Origin: Jeotgalibacillus soli
Lineage (GTDB): Bacteria; Bacillota; Bacilli; Bacillales; Jeotgalibacillaceae
Length of the DNA stretch: 64,000 nt
Assembly (NCBI RefSeq): GCF_000829435.1
Contig: NZ_JXRP01000017.1
Span: 186,001-250,000 of the forward strand
Direction: 5' to 3'
Shown here: positions 35,821-44,518 of the stretch, piece by piece
Layout: every line of letters begins with the position of its first letter
Numbering within the stretch: position 1 is the stretch's first letter
Made by a program: the position numbers and the translations under genes
The notes under the pieces: model-generated
Databases searched by the model: none
The model's input: the letters and a program-made list of their open reading frames with translations, nothing else
Told to the model about the DNA's origin: nothing

Positions 35821-37001
35821 TCCTTCCTCTTGTTTTTATAGGCATTTTTAAGATGTGACCATGTACTTCGAATAAATGGCATTGGATCATTCCAAGCGAA
35901 GAGCGCATATTCTTTCTTTCCTTTAAAACCTCTGCAAAATTCCCCAAACGTCATTAGCCCTTGTTTTCTCTTTTCAAGAAAGGTTAAATAATAACGTACA
36001 ATATAAATCCATTTTACTCCGTCGATTTGTTTAAGACGAGGCGCAGGGTTTTGATTAGTTAAATACAAATAATACATGTGTACAAAATCAATGCCTGCTG
36101 CTCCGGTTAAGCTATGTGTAAGCCAAAAGCGAGGGTTGATTTCAATAAATTTATAAATGCCATCCCGAGGATCCTTCTTGAATTCAGCCATCCCGATTCC
36201 TTTTAAATGGATATCTTTCAAGAACGGCACGCACAGCTCAATGAGCTCAGGTACCTGTTTACTTACAATGTGGGCACCGGTGCCAAATTCAGCAGGAAAT
36301 TGATGGTTTTTTTGAAGAGAAAATAAGGCAAGCAGCTTCATGTTATCATCGTAAAAGGTTGCTACTTTATAAAAGGCTTGGTTGTCGCCAGGAATTATTT
36401 CTTGAATGATTAGCTGGCCATATTCTCGGTAGTAAGGATATTTGTTTTTTAATTCTTCAGCATTTTGAATACGAATGGCTTTTGTATTGACATTTTTTCT
36501 GAATTCATGGCCAAAGACAGGCTTAAGGATACAGGGGAATTCAAGCAGTGAAATCGTCTCATTAAGCTGCTCTTCATTTTCTATCTTATAGGTTTTGGGG
36601 CATGGAATATGGTGCTTGATGGCCAAATCATATGTTTTATTTTTATCGAGAACCGTCTCAATTAAAGAATGATCTGGAAAAAGGAATAAATAGTGGTGAG
36701 ATAGCTTCTCTCTGTTCTTTGATATAAAGACAACATAATCATCGGCACCTGCGTATAATACGGGCTTTACATGAAAGCTTTTGGCTAAATGAATTAAAAA
36801 ACGGAGCAGTTCCTTTTCTTGTGTTAAGGGACTTGGACATATTCCGCATGTAGCGAGCCTGGACCTTCCAATTTTATACGGATTCTCCGTATCATATGCA
36901 TAAACGTCGATTCCTTTTTTGGCTAGGCTGCGAATGATACCAACTCCATTCGCACTAAAATCAAGGACAACAGCAGGATGATCATGCTTCATTAGATCCA
37001 T
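35817..37001 (-). CDS. ATP-grasp ligase-like enzyme
   Basis: 394 residues. The N-terminal FSANGVGIIRSLAKKGIDVY is a pre-ATP-grasp Rossmann-like unit; the ATP-grasp core shows FPCILKPVFGHEFRK (nucleotide lysine), YGQLIIQEIIPGDNQA and the Mg2+ site YKFIEINPRFWLTHSL. Such enzymes join a carboxylate to an amine or similar nucleophile through an acyl phosphate. It overlaps the glycosyltransferase by 20 bases and the CotS-like gene by 4, so the three act together, perhaps adding an amino acid to a surface glycan. That function is inferred. Confidence 0.8.
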   Translation of the reverse strand: MDLMKHDHPAVVLDFSANGVGIIRSLAKKGIDVYAYDTENPYKIGRSRLATCGICPSPLTQEKELLRFLIHLAKSFHVKPVLYAGADDYVVFISKNREKLSHHYLFLFPDHSLIETVLDKNKTYDLAIKHHIPCPKTYKIENEEQLNETISLLEFPCILKPVFGHEFRKNVNTKAIRIQNAEELKNKYPYYREYGQLIIQEIIPGDNQAFYKVATFYDDNMKLLALFSLQKNHQFPAEFGTGAHIVSKQVPELIELCVPFLKDIHLKGIGMAEFKKDPRDGIYKFIEINPRFWLTHSLTGAAGIDFVHMYYLYLTNQNPAPRLKQIDGVKWIYIVRYYLTFLEKRKQGLMTFGEFCRGFKGKKEYALFAWNDPMPFIRSTWSHLKNAYKNKRKE

Positions 37002-38331
37002 CCCCCATCCCTAATAAGTTGAAATATTTCTGCTCCATCTTTGATATCATAGCATCCCTTGTTAAGTGTTGCTGAGCAAAAGCCTTAGCATTTGTTCCTA
37101 GCGTCTCTCTTAATTCTTTATCTGAGATTAATAATTTTAAAGCATTTGCTAATTCAGCAGTGTGACCAGGCTCGATGATCATACCAGTATCCATATGCTT
37201 TATGATTTCTGGTATTCCGCCGCAGTTTGTTGAAATGACAGCTGTTCCGCTATGCATGGCTTCAATAATTGAAATGGGTAGGTTATCATTTAATGTGGGG
37301 AGTACAAAGAGATCTGTGGTGCTTAAAATATCAGGTACATCTTCTCTGGTACCTAAAAATTTGATCATAGATAGTTTTAATGAATTGGCTTGCTCCTCTA
37401 ATGCTGTCCTCATCTCACCATCACCAACAATCAGCACATCTATATTTTTTGTGTAATGTTCAATTTCAGATAACGCGTTAAATAAATCATGATGTCCTTT
37501 TCTTGGACGTAGCCTGGCGACAATCGTAATGACAAGCTTTTTTTTGTCGGCCATAGCCTTCTTAGAGGACTTGCTCTTATATTCGATACCGGTTGTAATC
37601 GTTGTCATCTTATCATTCACTGCTCCTAACTCTTTTAGAGGAGCCCGGAATGAATCACTAAGAATAATGAGGTGGCTTGCAAATTCAATGGCCTTTGCTT
37701 CCATTTGCTTATAATACACTTCTTCAACGGAGCCTTTATCAATCCGGTTAAATTTCAATCGGCTGAAGGTAAACATTCCATGCGGTGTGAAAATTAGAGG
37801 TTTATTATAGCTTTGATTCAGTCTTCCTAAAATATTGGCTGTAAACAAGTCCTGTGCAATAAATATGTCATATTTTTCTAAATTCATGTTTTTGACCAAC
37901 TCTTCATAAATATAGAGAAGTCTCGTGCTTTGCAAAATCTTGCTATTACAGGTTCCGTAGCGTTCTGTGAAAAAATCCTTTATTTCTGGAACAACAGCTT
38001 TGCGAAGTGCTGCTACTGTTGTACTTGAAAATTGATTTGGAGAGATAATGGAAACTTTATGACCTTGTTTTTTTAAACCATCACTAAGCGAGGTAATATA
38101 ATTAGACAAGCCACCTGTATGTGGATAATCCCAAAATGTGGCGATTAATACGGATAGCTTTTTTTTCTTTGTATTTTTAGCTGTTTTTTTCTTTTCATCT
38201 TTATCTGCTGATTGCTTTTTCGATTTTGAGGTTTTAACTTTATAATATTTATCCAATGCTTCTATTATATAAGGATAGGGAAACATAAGTTCAGCATTCA
38301 AATGAATCGATCCTTTTAATTCTAGTGACAT
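36982..38331 (-). CDS. Glycosyltransferase family 4, CotSA-like, with lysine-rich linker
   Basis: 449 residues. The first ~38 residues (FPYPYIIEALDKYYKV) are separated from the enzyme by a Lys/Asp-rich linker (about 34-57, KKKTAKNTKKKK). GT4 parts: PHTGGLSNYITSLSDGLKKQ, FTPHGMFTFS, IVARLRPRKGHHDLF and the E..P.S..EAM nucleotide-sugar site (PISIIEAMHSGTAVIST). It transfers a sugar from a nucleotide donor. It is first of the three overlapping genes. The N-terminal extension and charged linker are unlike a plain GT4. Confidence 0.82.
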   Translation of the reverse strand: MSLELKGSIHLNAELMFPYPYIIEALDKYYKVKTSKSKKQSADKDEKKKTAKNTKKKKLSVLIATFWDYPHTGGLSNYITSLSDGLKKQGHKVSIISPNQFSSTTVAALRKAVVPEIKDFFTERYGTCNSKILQSTRLLYIYEELVKNMNLEKYDIFIAQDLFTANILGRLNQSYNKPLIFTPHGMFTFSRLKFNRIDKGSVEEVYYKQMEAKAIEFASHLIILSDSFRAPLKELGAVNDKMTTITTGIEYKSKSSKKAMADKKKLVITIVARLRPRKGHHDLFNALSEIEHYTKNIDVLIVGDGEMRTALEEQANSLKLSMIKFLGTREDVPDILSTTDLFVLPTLNDNLPISIIEAMHSGTAVISTNCGGIPEIIKHMDTGMIIEPGHTAELANALKLLISDKELRETLGTNAKAFAQQHLTRDAMISKMEQKYFNLLGMGDGSNEA

Positions 38332-38515
38332 GATGATCTGCCTTCCATAACCCTTTACATGCAGAAGAGTTGCTCATTCTGACTAACACACACAATCTCA
38401 TTCCTTTCACCCCTATAATTTAATGAATTATCATTACAATATGTCCAGCAGGTGAAAGACGAAACCGATATAAGCGGAGGAAGAAGTCCTTTTTTTCCTA
38501 ATTTTAGTCCTGTTA

Positions 38516-39070
38516 TTACTCATTTTTTTTCCATGCAGTATATGTGGAGGGACGAAGGTTTTTAACATGCATCAAAAATTCATCTGATACTCCGAATTTT
38601 TTTAGTCCTTTTAATAGCTTTGTCGGAGAAGAAGATCTAGAGGTAAAGGCTCTTTTATGATCAATGACCTTTAAATTCCCTTCTTCATTAATTAAAATAT
38701 GGCGTATTTCAGCATCTTTTCGGGTGAAACCTATTTTTGATAGATCATCCAGCATAAGTAAAATTTTTTCGGCTAATTCTTCTGATAGCTTCCGTTCTCT
38801 TTTTAAAAGTCTAGCTAGTGAAATTCCTCTAATATACTCCATAACGATATAGTTCTCTCCATATTCATAAAGGTGTGGAATAACTGGAGATTCTTGACCT
38901 GCTTGCAGTGCTTCTAGTTCTTTTTGTTGTGTTTCTTTCTTGAAAAAATATTTTACGCATTTATCAGAAGTTAGCTGATAAACCTCTCCATCTTTTCCAT
39001 CCCCAATAAGCGTGTAGTCCACCAATTCATTTTTATCAATTTCTAAGCTGCCTTTAAAATACATATTCAT
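38516..39070 (-). CDS. Small serine/threonine kinase-like protein (YrzF-like)
   Basis: 184 residues. A kinase N-lobe with GDGKDGEVYQL (ATP loop), CVKYFFKK (ATP lysine) and IVMEYIRGISL (hinge), then a shortened C-lobe where the catalytic loop reads RKDAEIRHILINEEGNL and the metal site KVIDHKRAF. The HRD and DFG motifs are replaced by DAEIRH and IDH, as in the YrzF/ABC1-like group, so activity is not assured. It has its own start after AGGAGTGA and is separated from the operon downstream by about 185 bases. Confidence 0.75.
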   Translation of the reverse strand: MNMYFKGSLEIDKNELVDYTLIGDGKDGEVYQLTSDKCVKYFFKKETQQKELEALQAGQESPVIPHLYEYGENYIVMEYIRGISLARLLKRERKLSEELAEKILLMLDDLSKIGFTRKDAEIRHILINEEGNLKVIDHKRAFTSRSSSPTKLLKGLKKFGVSDEFLMHVKNLRPSTYTAWKKNE

Positions 39071-39265
39071 GCTTTATCACTCCTATGATTAAGTAATCAT
39101 CTTATTTGTATATTATGGAGATTATTTCTGAGGTGGAACACAGACAAAGATATAATTATAAGATGTAAGACAAGGTGATCAAACTCACTTTTTGTATTTT
39201 TTAAATGGTTTAGATGCGCTGTTAGCCGTTATTAGAACAAGACACACGAGTGGAGAGGATGGGGG

Positions 39266-39745
39266 GTAAAACGTTACTTATTGGGGTTTATTTTTACTGC
39301 TTTTTTACTCATTAGCGGGTGCAGTCCAGAGGAGTCAACGAGGAAGGAATCAGAGAAAGCAGCAGAAGATACAGCGTCGGAAATAGCAGAGGAAGTAACA
39401 GAAGCAATGGAGGAAACTTTAGACGGTGGTGAACTGATCTTTGGCAATGAAGGGAATATAAATGAAATTACAGTTAAAACAAATTCCTTTACTCTTGATG
39501 ATAGGGTTATTATCGAACGATTCTCAGCAGAGACCTTTGGCTCCACTTCTTTGGATATTGTAGTAGTTTAGACGATTAGTGATACAGAAGAAATTATCGT
39601 TATCGGTGCTTGGGAAGAAATTGTAAACCCTTCATGGAACTCATTGATGGTTGAAATCTATAATCCTGGTGTTACAGGGGACTATATTTTTAGAATCTAT
39701 AAAGACAATGTTCTTCTGGGTGAAGATTTGTTTTCTGTGCAATAA
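39266..39745 (+). pseudogene. Lipoprotein gene broken by an in-frame amber codon
   Basis: The frame reads KRYLLGFIFTAFLLISGC (lipoprotein signal with lipobox ISGC), an acidic Ala/Glu linker, then NEITVKTNSFTLDDRVIIER ... LDIVVV, a TAG at 39569-39571, and in the same frame 57 more residues (TISDTEEIIVIGAWEEI, ending NVLLGEDLFSVQ) to TAA at 39745. The charged n-region has no standard start: GTA stands where GTG would fit behind GAGGATGGGG; the first usable codon is TTG 39281. The family is not recognised. Decay by point mutations, or less likely stop readthrough. Confidence 0.6.
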
Positions 39746-40021
39746 GTATTAATAACACTGTGATATCATGGTGTTCATTTATTATTTTTATTTCATTAAA
39801 GCATCAGTTCATCTGCTATTTTTTTTGAAGTATTTATTTCTATCGGATCATGATTTAATCAAAATGGGGACAGCCTTGTTAAAGCATTTACCATCTAAGA
39901 ATGATATAAAGGGTTGATAAAACGCGGTAAAGATTATAAAGTTAGAGAGAAATGTAAAGAAAGTAAGGAAAAGAAGGAATGTTTAATATTCTTTACATTC
40001 AATTATTGGGAGGTGTTTCAA

Positions 40022-40249
40022 GTGGACATTTCAACGATCAGCACGAAAGGCCAGGTAACCATTCCTAAGAAAATCAGACAGCGGTTAATGCTTCGCGATG
40101 GTGATCAAATTGCTTTCATAGAAGAAAATGGTTTTATTATCATGACTAAAGCTGACTTGGCCTCCTTACATGAAATTCAAGACATTATCAGTGATCATAA
40201 ATTTAAAGAAATAATAGCGAAAGTTAGAAGGACAAATAATAATCCTTAG
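40022..40249 (+). CDS. AbrB/SpoVT-type DNA-binding domain protein
   Basis: 75 residues from GTG 40022, 5-8 bases after GGGAGGTG. An upstream in-frame ATG (39914) would add a Lys-rich, non-family segment. The swapped-hairpin domain is clear: DISTISTKGQVTIPKKIRQR, LRDGDQIAFIEENGFIIMTK. The rest is a short helix (LHEIQDIISDHKFKEII). Proteins of this sort are small DNA-binding regulators or antitoxins; no toxin gene is next to it. It lies 13 bases upstream of the KhtT-like gene, so it may regulate that pair. Confidence 0.82.
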   Translation: MDISTISTKGQVTIPKKIRQRLMLRDGDQIAFIEENGFIIMTKADLASLHEIQDIISDHKFKEIIAKVRRTNNNP

Positions 40250-40262
40250 GGGGATAAATAGA

Positions 40263-40760
40263 ATGGAAATTAAAGAATCGGAATTGCCTGGAATTGGAAG
40301 GAAATTTGAAATCATTAACGCGAACGAGGATAAAGTGGTTATTATCATTCATGAAAATGGCCGCCGAGAAATTTATCATTTTGATGATGATGATTATGAG
40401 GAAAGCATTTCTGGAGTGTCATTCAATGACAATGAATCAAGACAAATAGCTGCCATTCTAGGGGGAATGGTATACAAGCCAACAGCGTTAGAATCAGTAG
40501 AAATAGCATTTGATGACTTGATTATCGAGTGGCATAAAATAGAAGATGGTACAGCTGTTGTTGATCGTTTAATCGGTGAAATCGATATTCGAAATAATTA
40601 CAGTATCAACGTCATTGCTATAATTAAAAAAGACAAGAAAAAATTATTAAGCCCAGGGCCTGATTCAAAAATTGAAGCAGGGGATGTAATGGTTATATCT
40701 GGTGAAAGAAAGGATATAAAAAGGATCATTACTGAATTGTTGTCAAAGAAAGGGGGCTAA
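40263..40760 (+). CDS. khtT: K+/H+ antiporter regulatory subunit, KhtT-like
   Basis: 165 residues. The N-terminal half (1-75) is a KhtT-type domain (ELPGIGRKFEIINANEDKVV, YHFDDDDYEESI); the C-terminal RCK_C/TrkA-C domain (about 80-165) has DRLIGEIDIRNNYSINVIAI and ALPGP-like SPGPDSKIEAGDVMVI. In B. subtilis KhtT binds c-di-AMP through this domain and gates KhtU. The antiporter gene starts 4 bases after its stop. Confidence 0.88.
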   Translation: MEIKESELPGIGRKFEIINANEDKVVIIIHENGRREIYHFDDDDYEESISGVSFNDNESRQIAAILGGMVYKPTALESVEIAFDDLIIEWHKIEDGTAVVDRLIGEIDIRNNYSINVIAIIKKDKKKLLSPGPDSKIEAGDVMVISGERKDIKRIITELLSKKGG

Positions 40761-40764
40761 GCGA

Positions 40765-41976
40765 TTGGAGCATTTGATATTAGAGATTGGTACCGCTCTG
40801 GTACTCATTGCTGGAACAGCAATTCTAGCATCTAAATTAAATTTTTCAATTATCCCTTTTCTAATCGTGCTGGGGATGGTGGTTGGTCCTCATGCCCCAA
40901 CCTTTGGCGTTATTGACCTGACTTTTATTAATAGTGAACCTTTCATTGATCTTCTTGGAAGAATCGGTGTATTGTTTTTATTATTTTACCTGGGATTGGA
41001 ATTTTCAGTAGGGAAGTTGATAAAGTCCGGCAAGTCCATTGTTACTGGCGGAACTATCTATATTGCCATTAACTTCTCGCTAGGCTTTTTATATGCATTA
41101 ATTTTAGACTTTCCTATTCAGGAAGTATTAATCATTACAGGTATTATTACCATATCTTCTAGTGCGATTGTTGCTAAGGTTTTAGTTGACTTAAGAAGAA
41201 CGGGAAATGCAGAAACTGAATTAATATTAGGCATTATCATGTTTGAGGATATTTTCCTGGCTGTTTATTTATCTGTTATCTCTGGCTTAATTTTAGGTGA
41301 TTCCTCTTCATTAGGGGGAATTTTATTATCAATGCTTACTGCATTAGGTTACATGCTTCTTTTCCTTGCAATCGCTAGAAAAGCTACTCCGATTTTGAAT
41401 AAGCTGCTCAAAATTACATCCGATGAAACGTTTATTCTTGTGGTCTTTGCAGCTCTTTTCTTTATAGCAGGCTTTTCAGAAACCATTCACGTTGCTGAAG
41501 CAATTGGAGCACTTCTGCTCGGGCTTGTGTTTAGTGAAACGGAACAAGGCAGCAGAATAGAGAAGCTTGTCATTCCATTCAGAGATTTTTTCGGCGCCAT
41601 CTTCTTTTTTAGTTTCGGTTTAAGCATCGATCCTCTGTCGCTGACGGGAGCGGTTTGGATGGCTTTGGGTGCTGTAGTCATTACCATAATTGGGAACTTC
41701 ACGGCTGGTATGATTGCCGGCAGAAGAGCGGGACTTTCTCATAAGGCATCAACCAATATTGGTTTAACCATTGTATCTCGTGGAGAATTCTCTATCATCA
41801 TGGCGAATCTTGCACTTACAGGTGGTCTGATGAGTGTCCTGCAGCCATTCGCAGCTGTTTATGTATTAATTCTCGCAATTCTCGGGCCCATTTTAACAAA
41901 AGAATCCAAAAATATTTATAAAATCCTGAATAAAGTAATGAAATGGTCGCCGCCTAGCAAGCAGCGTCAAACCTAA
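40765..41976 (+). CDS. khtU: K+/H+ antiporter, CPA2 family, KhtU-like
   Basis: 403 residues, about 12 membrane helices of the CPA2 Na+/H+ exchanger fold (LGRIGVLFLLFYLGLEFSVG, ISSSAIVAKVLVDLRRTGN, VSRGEFSIIMANLALTGG). The start is TTG 40765, behind AAAGGGGGC. With KhtT it should expel K+ in exchange for protons under alkaline or K+-excess stress. A strong terminator follows. Confidence 0.9.
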   Translation: MEHLILEIGTALVLIAGTAILASKLNFSIIPFLIVLGMVVGPHAPTFGVIDLTFINSEPFIDLLGRIGVLFLLFYLGLEFSVGKLIKSGKSIVTGGTIYIAINFSLGFLYALILDFPIQEVLIITGIITISSSAIVAKVLVDLRRTGNAETELILGIIMFEDIFLAVYLSVISGLILGDSSSLGGILLSMLTALGYMLLFLAIARKATPILNKLLKITSDETFILVVFAALFFIAGFSETIHVAEAIGALLLGLVFSETEQGSRIEKLVIPFRDFFGAIFFFSFGLSIDPLSLTGAVWMALGAVVITIIGNFTAGMIAGRRAGLSHKASTNIGLTIVSRGEFSIIMANLALTGGLMSVLQPFAAVYVLILAILGPILTKESKNIYKILNKVMKWSPPSKQRQT

Positions 41977-41984
41977 TCAAAAAC

Positions 41985-42033
41985 AAACGGTCAGGAATTT
42001 AAGGTGAAATACTTAAATTCCTGACCGTTTTTC
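41985..42033 (+). terminator. Terminator of the khtTU operon
   Basis: AAACGGTCAGGAATTTAAG pairs exactly with its complement across an 8-base loop, and then TTTTTC. Confidence 0.9.
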
Positions 42034-42039
42034 ATTTCA

Positions 42040-42455
42040 TCAACAAAAGCAGTTGTTGTAAAGAAGAGTTTCACGAAAAATATTCGTCAGGGTAAAGAAG
42101 ATAACACTGTATACGAGTATACTGATAAGTCCGAGGAGGATTGCTGCTGCGAGAAGGATGAATTGAAACAGGTGATATTATCCAAACGTTTCTTTCGTCA
42201 ATAAATCTGCTTCCCGGTTGCCATCTTTGGCAGATCCCGCGTAGTCCGCCGCTTTGTATAATAGGTAGCCTAAATAAAATTGGATCACTCCGGGAATGGC
42301 ATCAACTACAAAAGCAAAAAGTCCAAAAATCGCCGCAAGCGTCCCGCCGATCATTAGTAATATACCAATCCATTTCCCATTGAAGTAATTCTTGATAAGG
42401 CCTGTGACTCCCTGGAAGACACAACGTAATCATGATTATTAGTCTGTTCTTCCAT
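42040..42455 (-). pseudogene. Frameshifted small membrane-protein gene
   Basis: On the minus strand, ATG 42455 follows GGAGGTAAGGAA and opens MEEQTNNHDYVVSS; a frameshift then leads into QGVTGLIKNYFNGKWIGILL, MIGGTLAAIFGLFAFVVDAI and IQFYLGYLLYKAADYAGSA, with a stop at 42178. After another frame change there is a further helix LFQFILLAAAILLGLISILV to a stop at 42040. The parts make a 3- or 4-helix membrane protein of a small bacillar type I cannot name precisely. At least one indel interrupts it. Confidence 0.6.
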
Positions 42456-42793
42456 TTCCTTACCTCCAATTAATAAAAAGAATGGTCTTTTTGATATGCC
42501 CCTTTCTTGAGTGTCTGACATACATAGCTAAATATTTATAGGTAGATGAGCTTATAGTGTATTTTAGTTCATCAACCATGCTGATATTATAAATATTCAA
42601 AAATATCCTTTTTATTATGGATGTTAGATTAATCAATGATAATGTGATAACAAATTTTTTCAGTTTTCAATCAATATCATGTATGATACGCTTAGATTAT
42701 CAGGATTTACCAATTTGTTTAAGGACTAATTGTTGAATGAACTGCGACTAAATGATGGAGATGCTGTATCTCGACTAATAGAGGAGGATTAAG
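42456..42793. other. Intergenic region without recognised gene
   Basis: 338 AT-rich bases between the broken membrane-protein gene and the L12-domain gene. TTCAGT, 17 bases, TATGAT near 42659-42687 might be a weak promoter for the latter. Nothing else is visible. Confidence 0.3.
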
Positions 42794-43069
42794 ATGGAAA
42801 ATACTTTCATAGACATTGTATTGATAGTCATAGTAATTTATTTGCTTTTTAAGGTTACTAGACTTGAAGAGCATATCAAATACATGAAAAATAAGTTAGT
42901 TAATATATCTAGTGAAGCGGAAGTTCCTGAAGCGATAAATAATGAATTGAGAAAACTTTTAAAAGAAGGCAAGGATGTTAAAGCAGTTAAAGAGGCGAGA
43001 GTCGCTTTAGGACTATCATTACTAGAGGCTAAACAACACATTGATGCACTTAAATCAGAGAATAAATAG
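42794..43069 (+). CDS. Membrane-anchored small protein with ribosomal L12 C-terminal-like domain
   Basis: 91 residues. Residues 5-22 form one membrane helix (FIDIVLIVIVIYLLF), then a charged helix, then DVKAVKEARVALGLSLLEAKQHID, which matches the KAVR..TGLGLKEAK helix pair of the ribosomal protein bL12 C-terminal domain. An AGAGGAGG site precedes the ATG. Such small L7/L12-like proteins occur in bacilli without known role. It is not a ribosomal protein gene: no N-terminal domain and no rplJ neighbour. Confidence 0.72.
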   Translation: MENTFIDIVLIVIVIYLLFKVTRLEEHIKYMKNKLVNISSEAEVPEAINNELRKLLKEGKDVKAVKEARVALGLSLLEAKQHIDALKSENK

Positions 43070-43259
43070 CTGAAATTGCCAAAGGCTGCAGTAGGGTAGT
43101 CTTTTTCTTTTTGTGAAAAATCATTAATAATGTGTAATAGAGATGTTGATGAAAATAGCTCTATTAACAGTCTTATTTGCATTCTCGAGTTAACGTATTG
43201 GAATTGCGCATAAACCTAATGTAGACTTATACCATTACAATATTACAGGGAGTGTTTTT

Positions 43260-44423
43260 ATGAATTACTTCGTTAGAACGTGTGATCAACAGAGAATGAT
43301 TGATCAGCTTACCCCATTGATTCCAGTATTTCAAAAAAGGGAAGCTTTATTAGATAAGAGAAATGCATATCCTGTTCAAAATATAGAGGATTTAAAAAAG
43401 CTTCAATACCACACACTTACGCTTCCAGCTGAATTCGGCGGACAAGGCAAGGGCTTATATGAATATATTCTCATGCAGGAACTAATTGCAAAAGGTTGCG
43501 GAGCAACGGCGCTCTCCATTGGATGGCATGTTGGGACAATATTGGAATTTAATGAAAACAGACATTGGAATGAAGACGTTACAAAATGGCTGGTTGAAGA
43601 AATAAAAAACGGAGCGCTTATCAATGCTGCTGCGACTGAAAGGGATGCAGGCAGTCCGACTCGTGGTGCATTGCCTCGTACTACAGCTGCTCTGTCTGGA
43701 GATGAATGGGTGATCAAGGGAGAGAAAACGTACACATCTCTTGCTCCTTTAATTGATTACTTTTTTGTTACTGCCACTATTGACGGAACAGAAGAGGCAG
43801 CGATGTTTGTTATCCCTGCTAAATCGAAAGGGGTATCAATTCGGGAAACCTGGGATAGCGTGGCGATGCGCGGAACAGCCAGTCATGATCTAGTTCTAGA
43901 AGATGTTGTGATCCCAAGAGAGTATATGCTTAGAAAGCTTGATACAAAAGTAAAACCGTCTCCAGCTGGATGGCTTTTGCATATTCCAGCATGTTATATC
44001 GGGATTGCGGGTGCAGCACGCGATTATGCTGTGTCATTTGCTGCTTCTTACGTGCCGTCTTCGCTTGGGAAACCTATTGCAACGTTGCCTTCTATTAAGC
44101 ACCAAATCGGTGAAATGGAAATAAAGCTGCTTAGCGCTAGACAAGTATTATTTCATACCGCTTTACTTTATGAGGAAGCAAAAAACAAGGAACAAGTTAA
44201 GGAGCTTTTGCAATCGGCTAAAGTAATGGTAACCAATGCAGCCATTGAAATTGTTGATCTCGCTTTGCGTATTGTTGGCGCAAGATCGATGTCCGAATCG
44301 AACCCAATGCATCGATATTATATGAATGTACGAATGGGACTCCATAACCCGCCAATGGAGGATATGGCAAAAATGAATCTCGCTGATACAGCGATTCGCT
44401 CTCTTCAGAATCAAGAAGGCTAA
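43260..44423 (+). CDS. Acyl-CoA dehydrogenase family protein (YdbM-like)
   Basis: 387 residues. Order of domains: helical N-domain, beta domain (AATERDAGSPTRGALPRT, GEKTYTSLAPLIDYFFV, DSVAMRGTASHDLVLEDVV) and C-terminal helical domain (LALRIVGARSMSESNPMHRYY). It resembles B. subtilis YdbM. The family is FAD-dependent and dehydrogenates acyl-CoA or related thioesters; the catalytic Glu position is not obvious, so the exact reaction is open. It is followed after about 95 bases by a glucokinase gene, with no evident functional link. Confidence 0.85.
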   Translation: MNYFVRTCDQQRMIDQLTPLIPVFQKREALLDKRNAYPVQNIEDLKKLQYHTLTLPAEFGGQGKGLYEYILMQELIAKGCGATALSIGWHVGTILEFNENRHWNEDVTKWLVEEIKNGALINAAATERDAGSPTRGALPRTTAALSGDEWVIKGEKTYTSLAPLIDYFFVTATIDGTEEAAMFVIPAKSKGVSIRETWDSVAMRGTASHDLVLEDVVIPREYMLRKLDTKVKPSPAGWLLHIPACYIGIAGAARDYAVSFAASYVPSSLGKPIATLPSIKHQIGEMEIKLLSARQVLFHTALLYEEAKNKEQVKELLQSAKVMVTNAAIEIVDLALRIVGARSMSESNPMHRYYMNVRMGLHNPPMEDMAKMNLADTAIRSLQNQEG

Positions 44424-44518
44424 TTGTAAAAAGAGAAAGGATGAATATGAACATAAAGAGCTTAAGCGCCTAGTTGTCTTTTCGAACTATATCAGATAGA
44501 TAGTAGAGGAGTGATAGG

